From: Symbiodinium natans
Taxonomy: Eukaryota > Sar > Dinophyceae > Suessiales > Symbiodiniaceae
Assembly (NCBI GenBank): GCA_905221605.1
Contig: CAJNDS010002532.1
Coordinates: 264,501 to 277,032, forward strand
Length of the DNA: 12,532 nucleotides
Direction: 5' to 3'
The translations under genes were made by a program, and so were the position numbers. How positions within the stretch are numbered: the first letter of the stretch is position 1; each line of letters starts with the position of its first letter. The notes beneath the pieces are model-generated. The model saw only the letters and a list, made by a program, of their open reading frames with translations, had not been told where the DNA came from and ran no database searches. This document shows positions 6,476 through 12,532 of the stretch, piece by piece.

Positions 6476-9400
6476 GTTGGTTTCTGCGCCTTTTATGAGT
6501 CCCGGCTCCCTGTTATGACAGCTAGTGGTGCGGCTGCTCTTGCTGCATGAGCCCTGCTTTCGTCAGAGTGCTCGAAACAGGCGCCCTTTGCTGGCAACGC
6601 ATACCGGGTCGTGGCCCAAGCGCGGGCAAGGCGAACTACGTCAGCTTCGAGTCGCACTTGAAAACGTAGGCCTTGCCGCAAACCCCAGCCCTCAACCCTC
6701 CACTAAAGAACACACACACACCGTCATTAGTGACCCATGAGGGATCCCTTGCGAGCAAGAGCAAGGCGATCAAAGATGCGGAGCGCGCCTTCGGCACAGG
6801 TGGTAGAGAGGCGGAAGGTTGGGAGGAGGAGCACCAAGCCGCTCGTGGGATTTACATCTCAGGCTTTCGACGTGCAAGGCTGAACCCTTGGGGATAGCTT
6901 GAGAATCCCCCTTGCTCACACTATGCCAGAAACCAGGAGAATGTGAAAGTAAAGGGCGAGTTCGACTCTGACTCGGACGATGAGCCAGGGTCTTACCGCA
7001 CTTGCTGCAGCTTCGTTGACCGCAGGGGCCTACTATTAGTAGTCTTACTACTATTATTCTTGCTCTTCTTCTGGGAAGCTGCTCAGTCTCTGTGAGATGT
7101 GGCATCACTTGCCGCCTTCAGTCAAGAAGCGCTTCCTCTTCAGGTCTTTGTTTGCGTTCTTGCTACCCCTAAACCCTAAGCCCTAAACCCTAAGCCCTAA
7201 CCCCTAAACCCTAAACCCGAAACCCTAAACCGCCTAAACCCTAAACCCTAAACCCTAAACCCTAAACCCGAAACCCTAAACCCTAAACGCTAGGTCGGGC
7301 GACTCCGACTTCTCTGAGGAGACTGCGGCAGTGGCAAAGGCTCTCTTAGCCTGATCAGGTCCTGTATCCGTGTTGCATGCTTGCCCAGCTTGTGACGTTC
7401 CATGGTCGACCCTAAACTCTAAACCCTAAACCCTAAATCCCAAACCCTAAACCCGAAGCCCTAAACCCGAAACCCTAAACCCTGAACCCTGAACCCTGAA
7501 CCCTAAACCCTAAACCCTGAACCCTGAACCCTAAACCCCAAACCCCAAACCCGCGCCTTGCCTCCCCTCAGGCCATGGCGGCACCCAAGCGACGGCGCAA
7601 GGAGGTCATTGGGAGCATTTTTCTGCTTGGAGGTTGCTGGCTTCTTAATAACCCCAAGAAAAAGTCTGCTTATCACCTACTTAGAGGACTTAGGGGGGTC
7701 ATCAGTGCATTTATCATTGGACTTACAAGTACACATGAACCTCCAAGTGGGGGATAGTGATACTTGCCTTCCTGAATTGCTGGTATTTGCTGTATTGCTA
7801 CACCTTTGTATGATTGTACTGCCACATTGTCATATTAGTATATTATACTGTTCTATTGTCATACTACGAAACTGTTATGTTGTGAAATTGTTCTATTGTT
7901 ATATTGTCATATTGCTATAGTGCTATAACCCTCAGGCCGCCTAGCAAACCCTAAACCCTAAACCCTGAAACCTGAACACTGAACCCTGAACCCTGAACCC
8001 TGAACCCTGAACCCGGAACCCTGAACCCTGAACCCTGAACCCTGAACCCTAAACCCTAAAACCCTAAACCCTAAACCCTAAACCTCGTTGTGCCAGGTTT
8101 CGCCAAACATCATCCGAGGCGGGAGGTTCAAAGTTTTTGTTGTGCCAGGGTCGAACCTGGACCTGGAGGTTAGGGCCGGCAGAGAGCAACCCCAAACCCT
8201 AAACCCTGAACCCTAAAACTAAACCCTAAACCCTAAACCCTAAACCCTAAGCCCTAAGCCCTAAGCCCTAAAGCGGCAGCCTAAACCCTAAACCCTAAAC
8301 CCTAAGCCCGAAACCCTAAACCCTAAACCCTAAACCCTAAACCCTAAACCCTAAACCCTAAACCCAAAACCCAAAACCCTAAGCCCTAAGCCCTAAGCCC
8401 TAAACCCTAAACCCTAAACCCTAAACCCTAAACCCACACACTTCCGAAGTTCAAGAACCGCGCCTGAGACTGAGACTGTGGCAGTGCGAGGACTGGACAC
8501 CCTTGTTTATGAGCTGGTCCTGCGTGTCGCTCAACCTGGAGAAGGCCGGGGCCAAGTAAGGGCTCAAGTAAACACAACTACGTCTTGGAGCTCAGATGGT
8601 GTTGAACTTGAGGGCTCAAATGGCCTGACCTTACTGAGCACTTCTTAGCGCCACAGCAGTCTGAAGGCACTGAAGCCGTCTCAGAGCCACATGGCTTAGA
8701 CACAGAGTGCGATGGACTTCGAGAGGCATTCTGGTGTTCTTGCCTGGCATCGGTGAGATCAGTGAGCTTCAAGAGCGGCTTGGCTTGTGGAGGTTCCATG
8801 GGTTCAGAGGCCGTTCAACTATACCTTGGTAGCTGAGTGAGCACACACTTACACTTTTTGGGATACTCTAATCCCCTATAGAACTGAACGTGTACACTTC
8901 TTTGGGGCTTAGGAACTCAGCAACTAAGATGCAGGGTTTGTTCGACAAGCATACGGGGGGGTGGGGGGGTCCAGCGGCTGCTCGTGTCTTGGAAGTCTCC
9001 GCTGCGGCCTTGCAAGTGTCCGTCGCTAAGGGTGCTCATGCCCCTGGAAGACATCGATCAGCAGGCGCCAGGACTGTCCGCTCTGAGATGCTCAGAATTG
9101 ATACCAGTTGGCGGCCAGGCGCACATGAATTGGTCGCCTGGCCTTGAGCGGAACGATCTCCACTTCAAGGCTGGGGTTTCGGTTTGATTTCAAGCTGGGT
9201 CTTGTGATATTTTAGTTAAATGTTATTGTCTGATTACAATCGGTCTACAAGATCTCAGCAAATTGTGGCACCTCGGCTGTTGCCTTGTCTGAGGTCTTCG
9301 TGCTCCACTCCTTGATCCCCAAGGTCGTGCTTGTACGTCGCTGGCATGTCTGAGATCATGTCGTGTCACGATTCGATTGCAAGTTGAGTTTTGTTGCTAG

Positions 9401-12318
9401 GACGAGCAGGAAGGTGCAGTGTTTGATCCGCCACCACCAGACACGCCGCATTCTGAGAGATCTGTGCTGTGCAGTCTCATGGTTCTAGCTATGGCCAGTA
9501 GTTGCCAGCATGTTATACCTGCAGATATTGACCTGAGTGACACTGGCCGCAGAATATCTTTCAAATGTTGACGATGTTTCGATCAAGGGTAGCGTACGCG
9601 TTTATGCGAGAGTTCATGTCAGCATCAAAGCCAGCTTATGTGACCGAAGACGCCTTTGCACACGTTCTAAACATGAGCGTGGAGCTTTCAAGCCAAGTTC
9701 CTGGTGGAGGATACTCGGATACGCCTTCTGCACAAGATCTCCCGTTGATACCGATACCAAGGGCTCATATCATCCTGGCATCCAACATCGCAGAGTCCTC
9801 CCTGACGATTCCCAAGGCCAGGCATCATTGCAGCACGCGCTCGCACAAGACCAGCATCAATATGAAGGTTTCCCCAACTTTGGGGGTTCATTATAAGGGG
9901 ATCCGACTATTTGGGGATCTATATTGGGGGGGTCCCTTATTTTGCCTGCTTGTGGATTGGGATGTTCCCCTTCTACAAGCAGTCCTTAATAGGCCTAAAG
10001 CCGAAACCCGAACCCGAAACCCGAAACCCGAAACCCTAAACCCTAAACCCTAAACCCTAAACCCTAAACCCTAAACCCTAAGCCCTAAAGGGAGTATAAG
10101 GGGGAACATCCCAACCTGTGGAGCAGGTGCGCATCGTCATCGACTTTGGGCTTCGTCGCCAGCTGATCTATGACAAGCGCCGGCACATGCCTACACCTCA
10201 GCGGGTTTAGGGTTTAGGGTTTAGGGTTTTAGGGTTTAGGGTTTAGGGTTTAGGGTTTAGGGTTTTAGGGTTTAGGGTTTAGGGTTTAGGGTTTAGGGTT
10301 TAGGGTTTTAGGGTTTAGGGTTTAGGATTGATCTGAGATGCTTGGCCCCCCCCCCTGAGACATCTCAACAAAAGGGTGCTGCATTCTGATCTTTCAAAAG
10401 CCTGCTCCTTTCCTCGCTGCCTCTGTACCCTGCGCCTCGTTTACCAGCAGGTCTTGCCTGGTGACAACGTGGGTGTCGCAAGCATCGGCCAAGCAACGCT
10501 GTGGCCGGACTGGTCGCGTTTTCGAGGGTGCCACTGGCTCAGAAGAGAAGTATTTCTGTAAGATCATATAACATGCAGTATACTAGTATATTATATGTAT
10601 CATGTGGTTTCATTCGTTTGGTGTCAGTTGTCGGAGGGAGTCCGGATCGAAATTCATGCGGAGAAAAAGGCTGGGAGGTTTCGTGGAATGTTGAATCCTG
10701 CGCATTGAGGTCAACATTCGGCTGTACACCAAGCAGTTCTTCGAGAGTTATATGGATGAGTGCCGTCCCAAGTGTTGCCTTCGCCAGGAGCATTGCCTTG
10801 CGCCTTGACCCTGCGAGATGTCCAAGAGCAGAAGCCCACCAATCCTCTCGCCTCTTTTCGCCTCCTCCGGCCGCCTCCTCTCGACTCCTCCGGCCTCCTC
10901 TCCTCTCGCCTCCTCTCGCCTCCTCTCGCCTCCTCCTCAGGGACCATGTTCCCAAGGTTCGATCCGCCTGAGATGCAAACCGCCCCACTCGAGAAGCTCT
11001 ACGTGAACGCTGGATTCTCGGAAAGGGCTCTACAAGGGACGCGCTTTCTGCGCTTGTCAGAGTCTCAGGTGAAGCACCTGAGCGCGAAGTTGCCCGAGTA
11101 CGAGGCCATCCCCATATGGGGGCTTACGAGCATAGGGGACCCCCAATATAGACCCCCACATAGTAGGATTCCCTTATAACAACGACCCCAATATGGTACC
11201 CCTAGTCTCGTGAACCCCCAAATTGTCATCTTGCAATCGTAATTCCTAAGCGGGGTCAGACAGACAGGGCGCAAGGTGGGTAAGTGTAGCGGATGTTTCC
11301 CTGGTTTGGATCATGCTGGTTCGACCCCTCGCAGCGTGAGGTAACACCAGGCGAGTTTCGCAAGCGCACCCCCAAGGAGCTCCTGTGCAGCCGGCGCAAT
11401 TACAGTGAGGGAGGGCCCTCAACCCTAAAACCCTATAAACCCTATAAAGCCCTAAAGCCCTAAAACCCTAAAACCCTAAAACCCTGAGACCCTAAAACCC
11501 TAAAACCCTAACATCCTAACACCCTAAACCCCTAAACCCCTAAACCCCTAGAACCCTAACAAGCATGACGTGGCGGCTTCTCAACTTCCGCCCTTGCAAC
11601 CTTCTAAAACTGGCTGGTTCTTAGTAGAATGAGGGCCCTATATAATCCCTGTATCCTAAACCCTAAACCCTAAACCCTACACCCTACACCCTAAACCCTT
11701 AACCTTCATTTTTAACGCTACGCGACCCGCCTCGGCCCGGCCCAGCGCATCCGCATGAGCATGGTGATTCCGCAGCGCCCAAGTCGCTGCACCCCAAGCA
11801 ATGAGGGTTGGGTTTAGGGTTTAGGGTTCCGGGTTTATGGTTTAGGGTTGCGGAGGCTTCACGGTTTGGGGGCGGGTAGGGGGCAGGGGGGGGGGGCCTG
11901 CTGGGTCGCTTAGGGGGGGTACCATTCCAGGCAACAAAGGGCGCCGACGTGTGGGCTGACAACCTGTACACCTTCGGCCCGAGTCCTCGGCGGATATAGG
12001 GCCCTCATTCCCTCATTCCCTACTAAGAACCAGGGGGGAAAAGGCCGCGCCTTGACCATCTAGCAGCGCAGCCAGGATGCTCGTTGCCCAGCCTCCCGAG
12101 GAGAGCGCCTGGCCCCCAGGGTTTAGGGTTTAGGGTTTAGGGTTCAGGGTTCAGGGTTCAGGGTTTGGGGTTTGCCAAGAGCTCCATAGCACGGTGCAGC
12201 TCGCAAGCTGTTCTGTCAGCAAACAAGAGCCTGGAAGCCTAGGCTATCGCAGCCTCCATCGAGGCTGTGTTTGGCTTCGCACCTGCCCTTACCAAGACCA
12301 TTGCTCTGATCATGCTAG
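6454..12318 (+). CDS. Multi-exon DExH/DEAH-box RNA helicase gene, RecA2 half and acidic linker (3' end beyond window or uncertain)
   Basis: Gene-level entry; exons are listed separately. Joining 6937-6989, 7294-7339, 7572-7614, 8491-8550, 8726-8782, 9072-9169, 9294-9323, 9401-9444, 9762-9816, 10127-10200, 10451-10527, 10941-11104, 11341-11384, 12076-12106 and 12243-12318 keeps one reading frame for about 317 codons without a stop. In order, the product shows an acidic linker, motif IV ILVFLPG, VFVLHSLIPK, DEQEGAVFDPPPPD, motif V ILASNIAESSLTIP, VIDFGL, motif VI QRCGRTGR, PPEMQTAPLEKLYVNA and TPKELL..QPPEES. These are diagnostic of the C-terminal RecA domain and start of the winged-helix region of DExH/DEAH RNA helicases, which unwind or remodel RNA and RNP with NTP. 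The order and spacing recall the DHX29/DHX57 or Spindle-E/TDRD9 groups, but the subfamily is inference. Motifs I-III were not found. Family identity is near certain; exon edges are less so. Confidence 0.85.
6631..6665 (+). CDS. Candidate helicase-gene exon, helical ELRQLRVALEN segment
   Basis: Acceptor GGCAAG|GC and donor AAC|GTAGGC. The frame chosen, ELRQLRVALEN, joins in phase 0 to AIKDAERAFGT of the next exon and gives a continuous amphipathic helix. A competing frame (ANYVSFESHLKT) is also open but does not fit the next exon's phase. It lies just upstream of the acidic linker of the helicase. Confidence 0.45.
6766..6837 (+). CDS. Candidate helicase-gene exon, charged linker
   Basis: Acceptor GAGCAAG|G and GC donor CCAA|GCCGCT; 72 nt, phase 0 to 0. 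It encodes AIKDAERAFGTGG, then a glutamate-rich stretch ending EGWEEEHQ. It joins in phase to ENVKVKGEF at 6937. Composition fits the insert that several DHX29/DHX57-type helicases carry between motifs III and IV; that placement is inference. Confidence 0.45.
6937..6989 (+). CDS. Helicase-gene exon, acidic linker part 1
   Basis: Acceptor ACCAG|G, donor CCAGG|GTCTTA. It encodes ENVKVKGEFDSDSDDEPG, a serine/aspartate-rich run typical of CK2-type acidic linkers. It ends in phase 2 and is completed by the single G that starts the exon at 7294, giving PG-SGDSDF. The intron between them (304 nt) holds a CCCTAAA array whose last unit runs into the acceptor. Confidence 0.6.
7168..7290 (+). repeat. 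CCCTAAA array in helicase intron 6990-7293
   Basis: Heptamers with CCCTAAG and CCCGAAA variants; the last unit (CCCTAAACGCTAG) supplies the acceptor of the exon at 7294. Confidence 0.97.
7294..7339 (+). CDS. Helicase-gene exon, acidic linker part 2
   Basis: Acceptor ACGCTAG|G directly abutting a CCCTAAA array; GC donor CAAAG|GCTCTC. It encodes SGDSDFSEETAAVAK in the phase dictated by the preceding exon. Acidic and serine-rich like its neighbour, it carries no catalytic motif. Confidence 0.6.
7411..7553 (+). repeat. CCCTAAA/CCCTGAA array in helicase intron 7340-7571
   Basis: Blocks of CCCTGAA alternate with CCCTAAA; ends 18 bases before the acceptor. Confidence 0.97.
7572..7614 (+). CDS. Helicase-gene exon, basic patch before RecA2
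   Basis: Acceptor CCCCTCAG|G following a CCCTAAA/CCCTGAA array. It encodes AMAAPKRRRKEVIG. The basic PKRRRK cluster could be a nuclear localisation signal or RNA-contact patch (inference). The donor chosen is A|GCATTT (phase 1), which joins to LDTLVYELVL at 8491. A GT donor at 7605 is the alternative and would break that phase. Confidence 0.55.
7626..7747 (+). mobile_element. Dispersed element B, copy 2, with 10-bp terminal inverted repeats
   Basis: CTTGGAGGTT at 7626-7635 and AACCTCCAAG at 7738-7747 are perfect inverted repeats around a 102-bp interior. Internal sequence matches element B copy 1 in reverse. It begins 11 bases after the proposed GC donor at 7615. Confidence 0.65.
7795..7922 (+). 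repeat. AT-rich TATTGTCATA-type imperfect repeat
   Basis: Repeated TGTTATATTG, TATTGTCATA and similar units inside the 876-nt helicase intron. Confidence 0.8.
7947..8085 (+). repeat. CCCTGAA/CCCTAAA array
   Basis: Core of CCCTGAA units flanked by CCCTAAA units. Followed by two direct copies of GTTGTGCCAGG (about 8087 and 8138). Confidence 0.97.
8190..8433 (+). repeat. CCCTAAA array with CCCTAAG blocks, interrupted once
   Basis: About thirty units, interrupted by AGCGGCAGC near 8271; CCCTAAG variants occur in consecutive runs. Lies towards the acceptor of intron 7615-8490. Confidence 0.97.
8491..8550 (+). CDS. DExH helicase exon: helix preceding motif IV
   Basis: Acceptor GTGCGAG|G, GC donor CCGGG|GCCAAG. 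It encodes LDTLVYELVLRVAQPGEGRG. DExH helicases have a helix here of the form LI..LL..I....PG, placed just before the motif IV strand. The phase-1 end plus GC of the next exon gives G then ILVFLPG. A GT at 8556 also looks like a donor but would lose the frame. Confidence 0.8.
8726..8782 (+). CDS. DExH helicase exon: motif IV (ILVFLPGIGEI)
   Basis: Acceptor CGAGAG|G, GC donor GGCTTG|GCTTGT. It encodes ILVFLPGIGEISELQERL. ILVFLPG..EI is the signature strand-turn opening the second RecA domain of DExH/DEAH helicases, seen directly here. The end phase (one base) fits the two-base start at 9072. Confidence 0.9.
9072..9169 (+). CDS. DExH helicase exon between motif IV and the LHS block
   Basis: Acceptor GCGCCAG|G, GC donor TTCAAG|GCTGGG; 98 nt. 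It begins LSALRCSELIPVGGQ and ends LERNDLHFK, which joins VFVLHS in the next exon as expected for the strand leading to the LHS motif. The 3' half is secure. The 5' half was chosen by phase and by AG|G and is less certain (alternative start 9119). Confidence 0.75.
9294..9323 (+). CDS. DExH helicase micro-exon: VFVLHSLIPK
   Basis: Thirty-nucleotide exon, acceptor TCTGAG|G, donor CCCAAG|GTCGTG. It encodes VFVLHSLIPK, the LHS block that contacts RNA in RecA2 of DExH helicases. Phase 0 at both ends. It is too short for any ORF finder. Confidence 0.88.
9401..9444 (+). CDS. DExH helicase micro-exon: DEQEGAVFDPPPPD
   Basis: Acceptor TTGCTAG|G, GC donor GACAC|GCCGCA. It encodes DEQEGAVFDPPPPD. The family has EEQ..VF.PPPPG between the LHS block and motif V, so the fit is close. 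It ends in phase 2 and is completed by the first base of 9762 to give threonine before AHIILAS. Confidence 0.88.
9762..9816 (+). CDS. DExH helicase exon: motif V (ILASNIAESSLTIP)
   Basis: Acceptor ACCAAG|G, GC donor CCCAAG|GCCAGG. It encodes AHIILASNIAESSLTIPK. The A(T/S)NIAE(T/S)S(L/I)TI string is motif V of DEAH/DExH helicases and couples RNA binding to NTP hydrolysis. Open sequence extends upstream and downstream, but the family alignment stops exactly at these splice sites. Confidence 0.95.
9881..9943 (+). mobile_element. Dispersed element A, copy 3, in helicase intron 9817-10126
   Basis: TGGGGGTTCATTATAAGGGG, then ATCCGACTATTTGGGG and GGTCCCTTA match copy 1 block by block. Confidence 0.75.
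9957..10114. repeat. Inverted repeat enclosing a CCCTAAA array
   Basis: TTGGGATGTTCCCCTT at 9957-9972 is the reverse complement, with one inserted base, of AAGGGGGAACATCCCAA at 10098-10114. The left arm extends through AGTCCTTAATAG and matches the reverse complement of 507-538. Between the arms lies the heptamer array 10006-10089. The right arm ends 12 bases before the acceptor. Confidence 0.9.
10006..10089 (+). repeat. CCCGAAA to CCCTAAA array
   Basis: Starts with CCCGAAA units and grades into perfect CCCTAAA; nested in the inverted repeat above. Confidence 0.97.
10127..10200 (+). CDS. DExH helicase exon: VRIVIDFGL strand after motif V
   Basis: Acceptor GGAGCAG|G, GC donor CCTCA|GCGGGT. 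It encodes VRIVIDFGLRRQLIYDKRRH then MPTPQ. The family has IRYVVD.G......Y. at this place, directly after SLTI plus two residues, which is the exact spacing obtained by removing the 310-nt intron. VIDFGL recalls Spindle-E/TDRD9-type members. TTTAGGG repeats start three bases after the donor. Confidence 0.93.
10204..10328 (+). repeat. TTTAGGG array at the donor end of helicase intron 10201-10450
   Basis: About seventeen units with sporadic TTTTAGGG, beginning three bases after the GC donor. Confidence 0.98.
10451..10527 (+). CDS. DExH helicase exon: motif VI (QRCGRTGR)
   Basis: Acceptor CCAGCAG|G, donor GAGG|GTGCCA. It encodes SCLVTTWVSQASAKQ followed by RCGRTGRVFEG. QR.GR.GR is motif VI, with the arginine finger residues that contact the NTP. 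Both arginines expected for catalysis are present, so this half of the enzyme looks functional. The following intron ends in a long CCTCTCG-rich pyrimidine tract. Confidence 0.95.
10844..10940 (+). promoter_or_regulatory. CCTCTCG-rich pyrimidine tract at a 3' splice site
   Basis: Imperfect CCTCTCGCCTC and CCTCCTC repeats run into TCCTCCTCAG|G, the acceptor of the exon at 10941. It acts as an unusually long pyrimidine tract. Antisense frames over it are arginine/glutamate-rich artefacts. Confidence 0.8.
10941..11104 (+). CDS. DExH helicase exon: PPEMQTAPLEKLYVNA and start of C-terminal region
   Basis: Acceptor CTCCTCAG|G, GC donor TACGAG|GCCATC; the longest exon at 164 nt. It encodes TMFPRFDPPEMQTAPLEKL, then YVNA and a helical segment ending VKHLSAKLPEYE. 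PPE(M/I)...PLE.L is the conserved link from RecA2 into the winged helix. The middle (GFSERALQGTRFLRL) is not obviously conserved. The intron donor is followed within about ten bases by a reversed copy of dispersed element A. Confidence 0.92.
11108..11226 (-). mobile_element. Dispersed element A, copy 4 (reversed), in helicase intron 11105-11340
   Basis: The reverse complement reads GGGGGTTCACGAGAC, TTATAAGGGAATCCTACTAT, GGGGGTCTATATTGGGGGTC and ends CCCCATATGGGG, matching copy 1 in order. It starts within about six bases of the GC donor. Confidence 0.75.
11341..11384 (+). CDS. DExH helicase exon: TPKELL
   Basis: Acceptor GCGTGAG|G, donor CTCCT|GTGCAG. It encodes VTPGEFRKRTPKELL with the last codon completed downstream. 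The TP.ELL block precedes .QPP in the winged-helix region of DEAH helicases. It is joined across a 691-nt repeat-filled intron to MLVAQPPEES. Confidence 0.85.
11421..11560 (+). repeat. CCCTAAAA-variant array in helicase intron 11385-12075
   Basis: Octamer CCCTAAAA and CCCCTAAA units with CCCTATAAA and CATCCTAA variants. Confidence 0.95.
11655..11703 (+). repeat. Short CCCTAAA array
   Basis: Heptamers with CCCTACA variants, same intron. Confidence 0.95.
11811..11849 (+). repeat. Short TTTAGGG array, opposite orientation, same intron
   Basis: Five units with variants (TTCCGGG, TTTATGG), so this intron holds both orientations. Confidence 0.93.
12076..12106 (+). CDS. DExH helicase micro-exon: MLVAQPPEES
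   Basis: Thirty-one nucleotides, acceptor GCAGCCAG|G, GC donor GAGAGC|GCCTGG. The first G completes leucine, then MLVAQPPEES follows. (V/L).QPPE is the conserved winged-helix motif that follows TPKELL in this family. TTTAGGG repeats begin 11 bases past the donor. Confidence 0.85.
12118..12174 (+). repeat. TTTAGGG/TTCAGGG array in helicase intron 12107-12242
   Basis: Eight units; TTCAGGG variants are consecutive. Begins 11 bases after the GC donor. Confidence 0.97.
12243..12318 (+). CDS. DExH helicase exon: AIAASIEA (3' edge uncertain)
   Basis: Acceptor AAGCCTAG|G. AIAASIEA continues QPPEES exactly as the family helix A...A...L. After that the frame reads VFGFAPALTKTIALIML. Three endings are possible: a GT donor after GCT at 12267, a GT donor at 12319, or read-through to a TAA at 12351. 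The first fits the family best because L..LGAL should follow; the last would truncate the protein. Confidence 0.65.
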
Positions 12319-12369
12319 GTACTAGATGTACTAGGATGCTGAATGCCAACCTCTAAGAACATGTAACCC

Positions 12370-12532
12370 CCTAAAGCCTAAACCCTAAACCCTAAACCCT
12401 AAACCCTAAACCCTAAACCCTAAACCCTAAACCCTAAACCCTAAACCCTATAAACCCTAAACCCTAAACCCCTAAAACCCTAAAACCCTAAAACCCTAAA
12501 ACCCTAAACCCTAAACCCTAAACCCTAAACCT
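12370..12532 (+). repeat. CCCTAAA array running to the window end
   Basis: More than twenty units with a block of CCCTAAAA octamers. The G-rich strand points inward, so this is not a right-hand chromosome end. Confidence 0.98.

Noticed and set aside
6606-6630. Walker A-like GRGPSAGK
   Set aside because: Spacing is wrong, no S/T follows K, and it directly precedes an inferred acceptor, so it is probably intronic.
6963-7092. Leucine-rich open frame after DSDSDDE read as a membrane segment
   Set aside because: The frame runs past a good GT donor at 6990 into a CTA/TTA-rich intron; the in-phase exon at 7294 explains the sequence better.
8143-8162. tRNA T-arm-like CCAGGGTCGAACCTGG, also GGTTCGACCCC near 11319
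   Set aside because: Loop length is wrong in the first, and neither has an A box, anticodon arm or acceptor stem at the required spacing.
7168-8433. CRISPR array
   Set aside because: Repeats are contiguous 7-mers without spacers, and the gene structure is eukaryotic.
10539-10988. 149- and 78-codon antisense frames rich in R/E/G
   Set aside because: They are the reverse reading of the CCTCTCG pyrimidine tract beside confirmed + strand helicase exons.
12370-12532. Chromosome end (true telomere) at the right edge
   Set aside because: A right-hand telomere would read TTTAGGG on the + strand towards the end. Here it reads CCCTAAA, and similar arrays occur throughout, so it is interstitial.

Overview
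The window looks like nuclear DNA of a dinoflagellate, probably a core or symbiodiniacean-type lineage. Four things support this. Telomere-type TTTAGGG/CCCTAAA heptamer arrays recur at about nineteen interstitial places. Genes are broken into very short exons (30-164 nt). Most inferred 5' splice sites are GC rather than GT. Every inferred acceptor in the best-supported gene is AG followed by G. No long intact ORF, operon, ribosome binding site, rRNA, tRNA or CRISPR is present. The species cannot be named from the sequence.

The clearest gene is on the + strand in the right half (about 6.4 kb to 12.3 kb). I joined 15 short exons from 6937 to 12318 by matching splice phase. The joined frame has about 317 codons and no stop. 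It encodes the second RecA-like domain of a DExH/DEAH-box RNA helicase: motif IV (ILVFLPG), the LHS block, motif V (SNIAESSLTIP), VIDFG, motif VI (QRCGRTGR), PPEMQ..PLEKLYVNA, TPKELL and QPPEES. An acidic, lysine/arginine-flanked linker precedes it. The first RecA domain (Walker A, DExH, SAT) was not found anywhere in the window.

Left of it, 3.1-5.4 kb holds a second, weaker chain of small + strand exons with charged, coiled-coil-like sequence, ending near a TAG at 5415. It may be a separate gene or the 5' part of the same long gene. The first 3.1 kb holds mostly repeats, palindromes and a few isolated candidate exons.

The most interesting architecture is in the introns. Nearly all telomere-like arrays in the gene regions fall inside introns. 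TTTAGGG-oriented arrays tend to sit next to the donor, and CCCTAAA-oriented arrays tend to sit towards the acceptor. Two dispersed, inverted-repeat (introner/MITE-like) element families also lie in introns. One of them carries a CCCTAAA array inside it; the other has an end that coincides with an intron acceptor.
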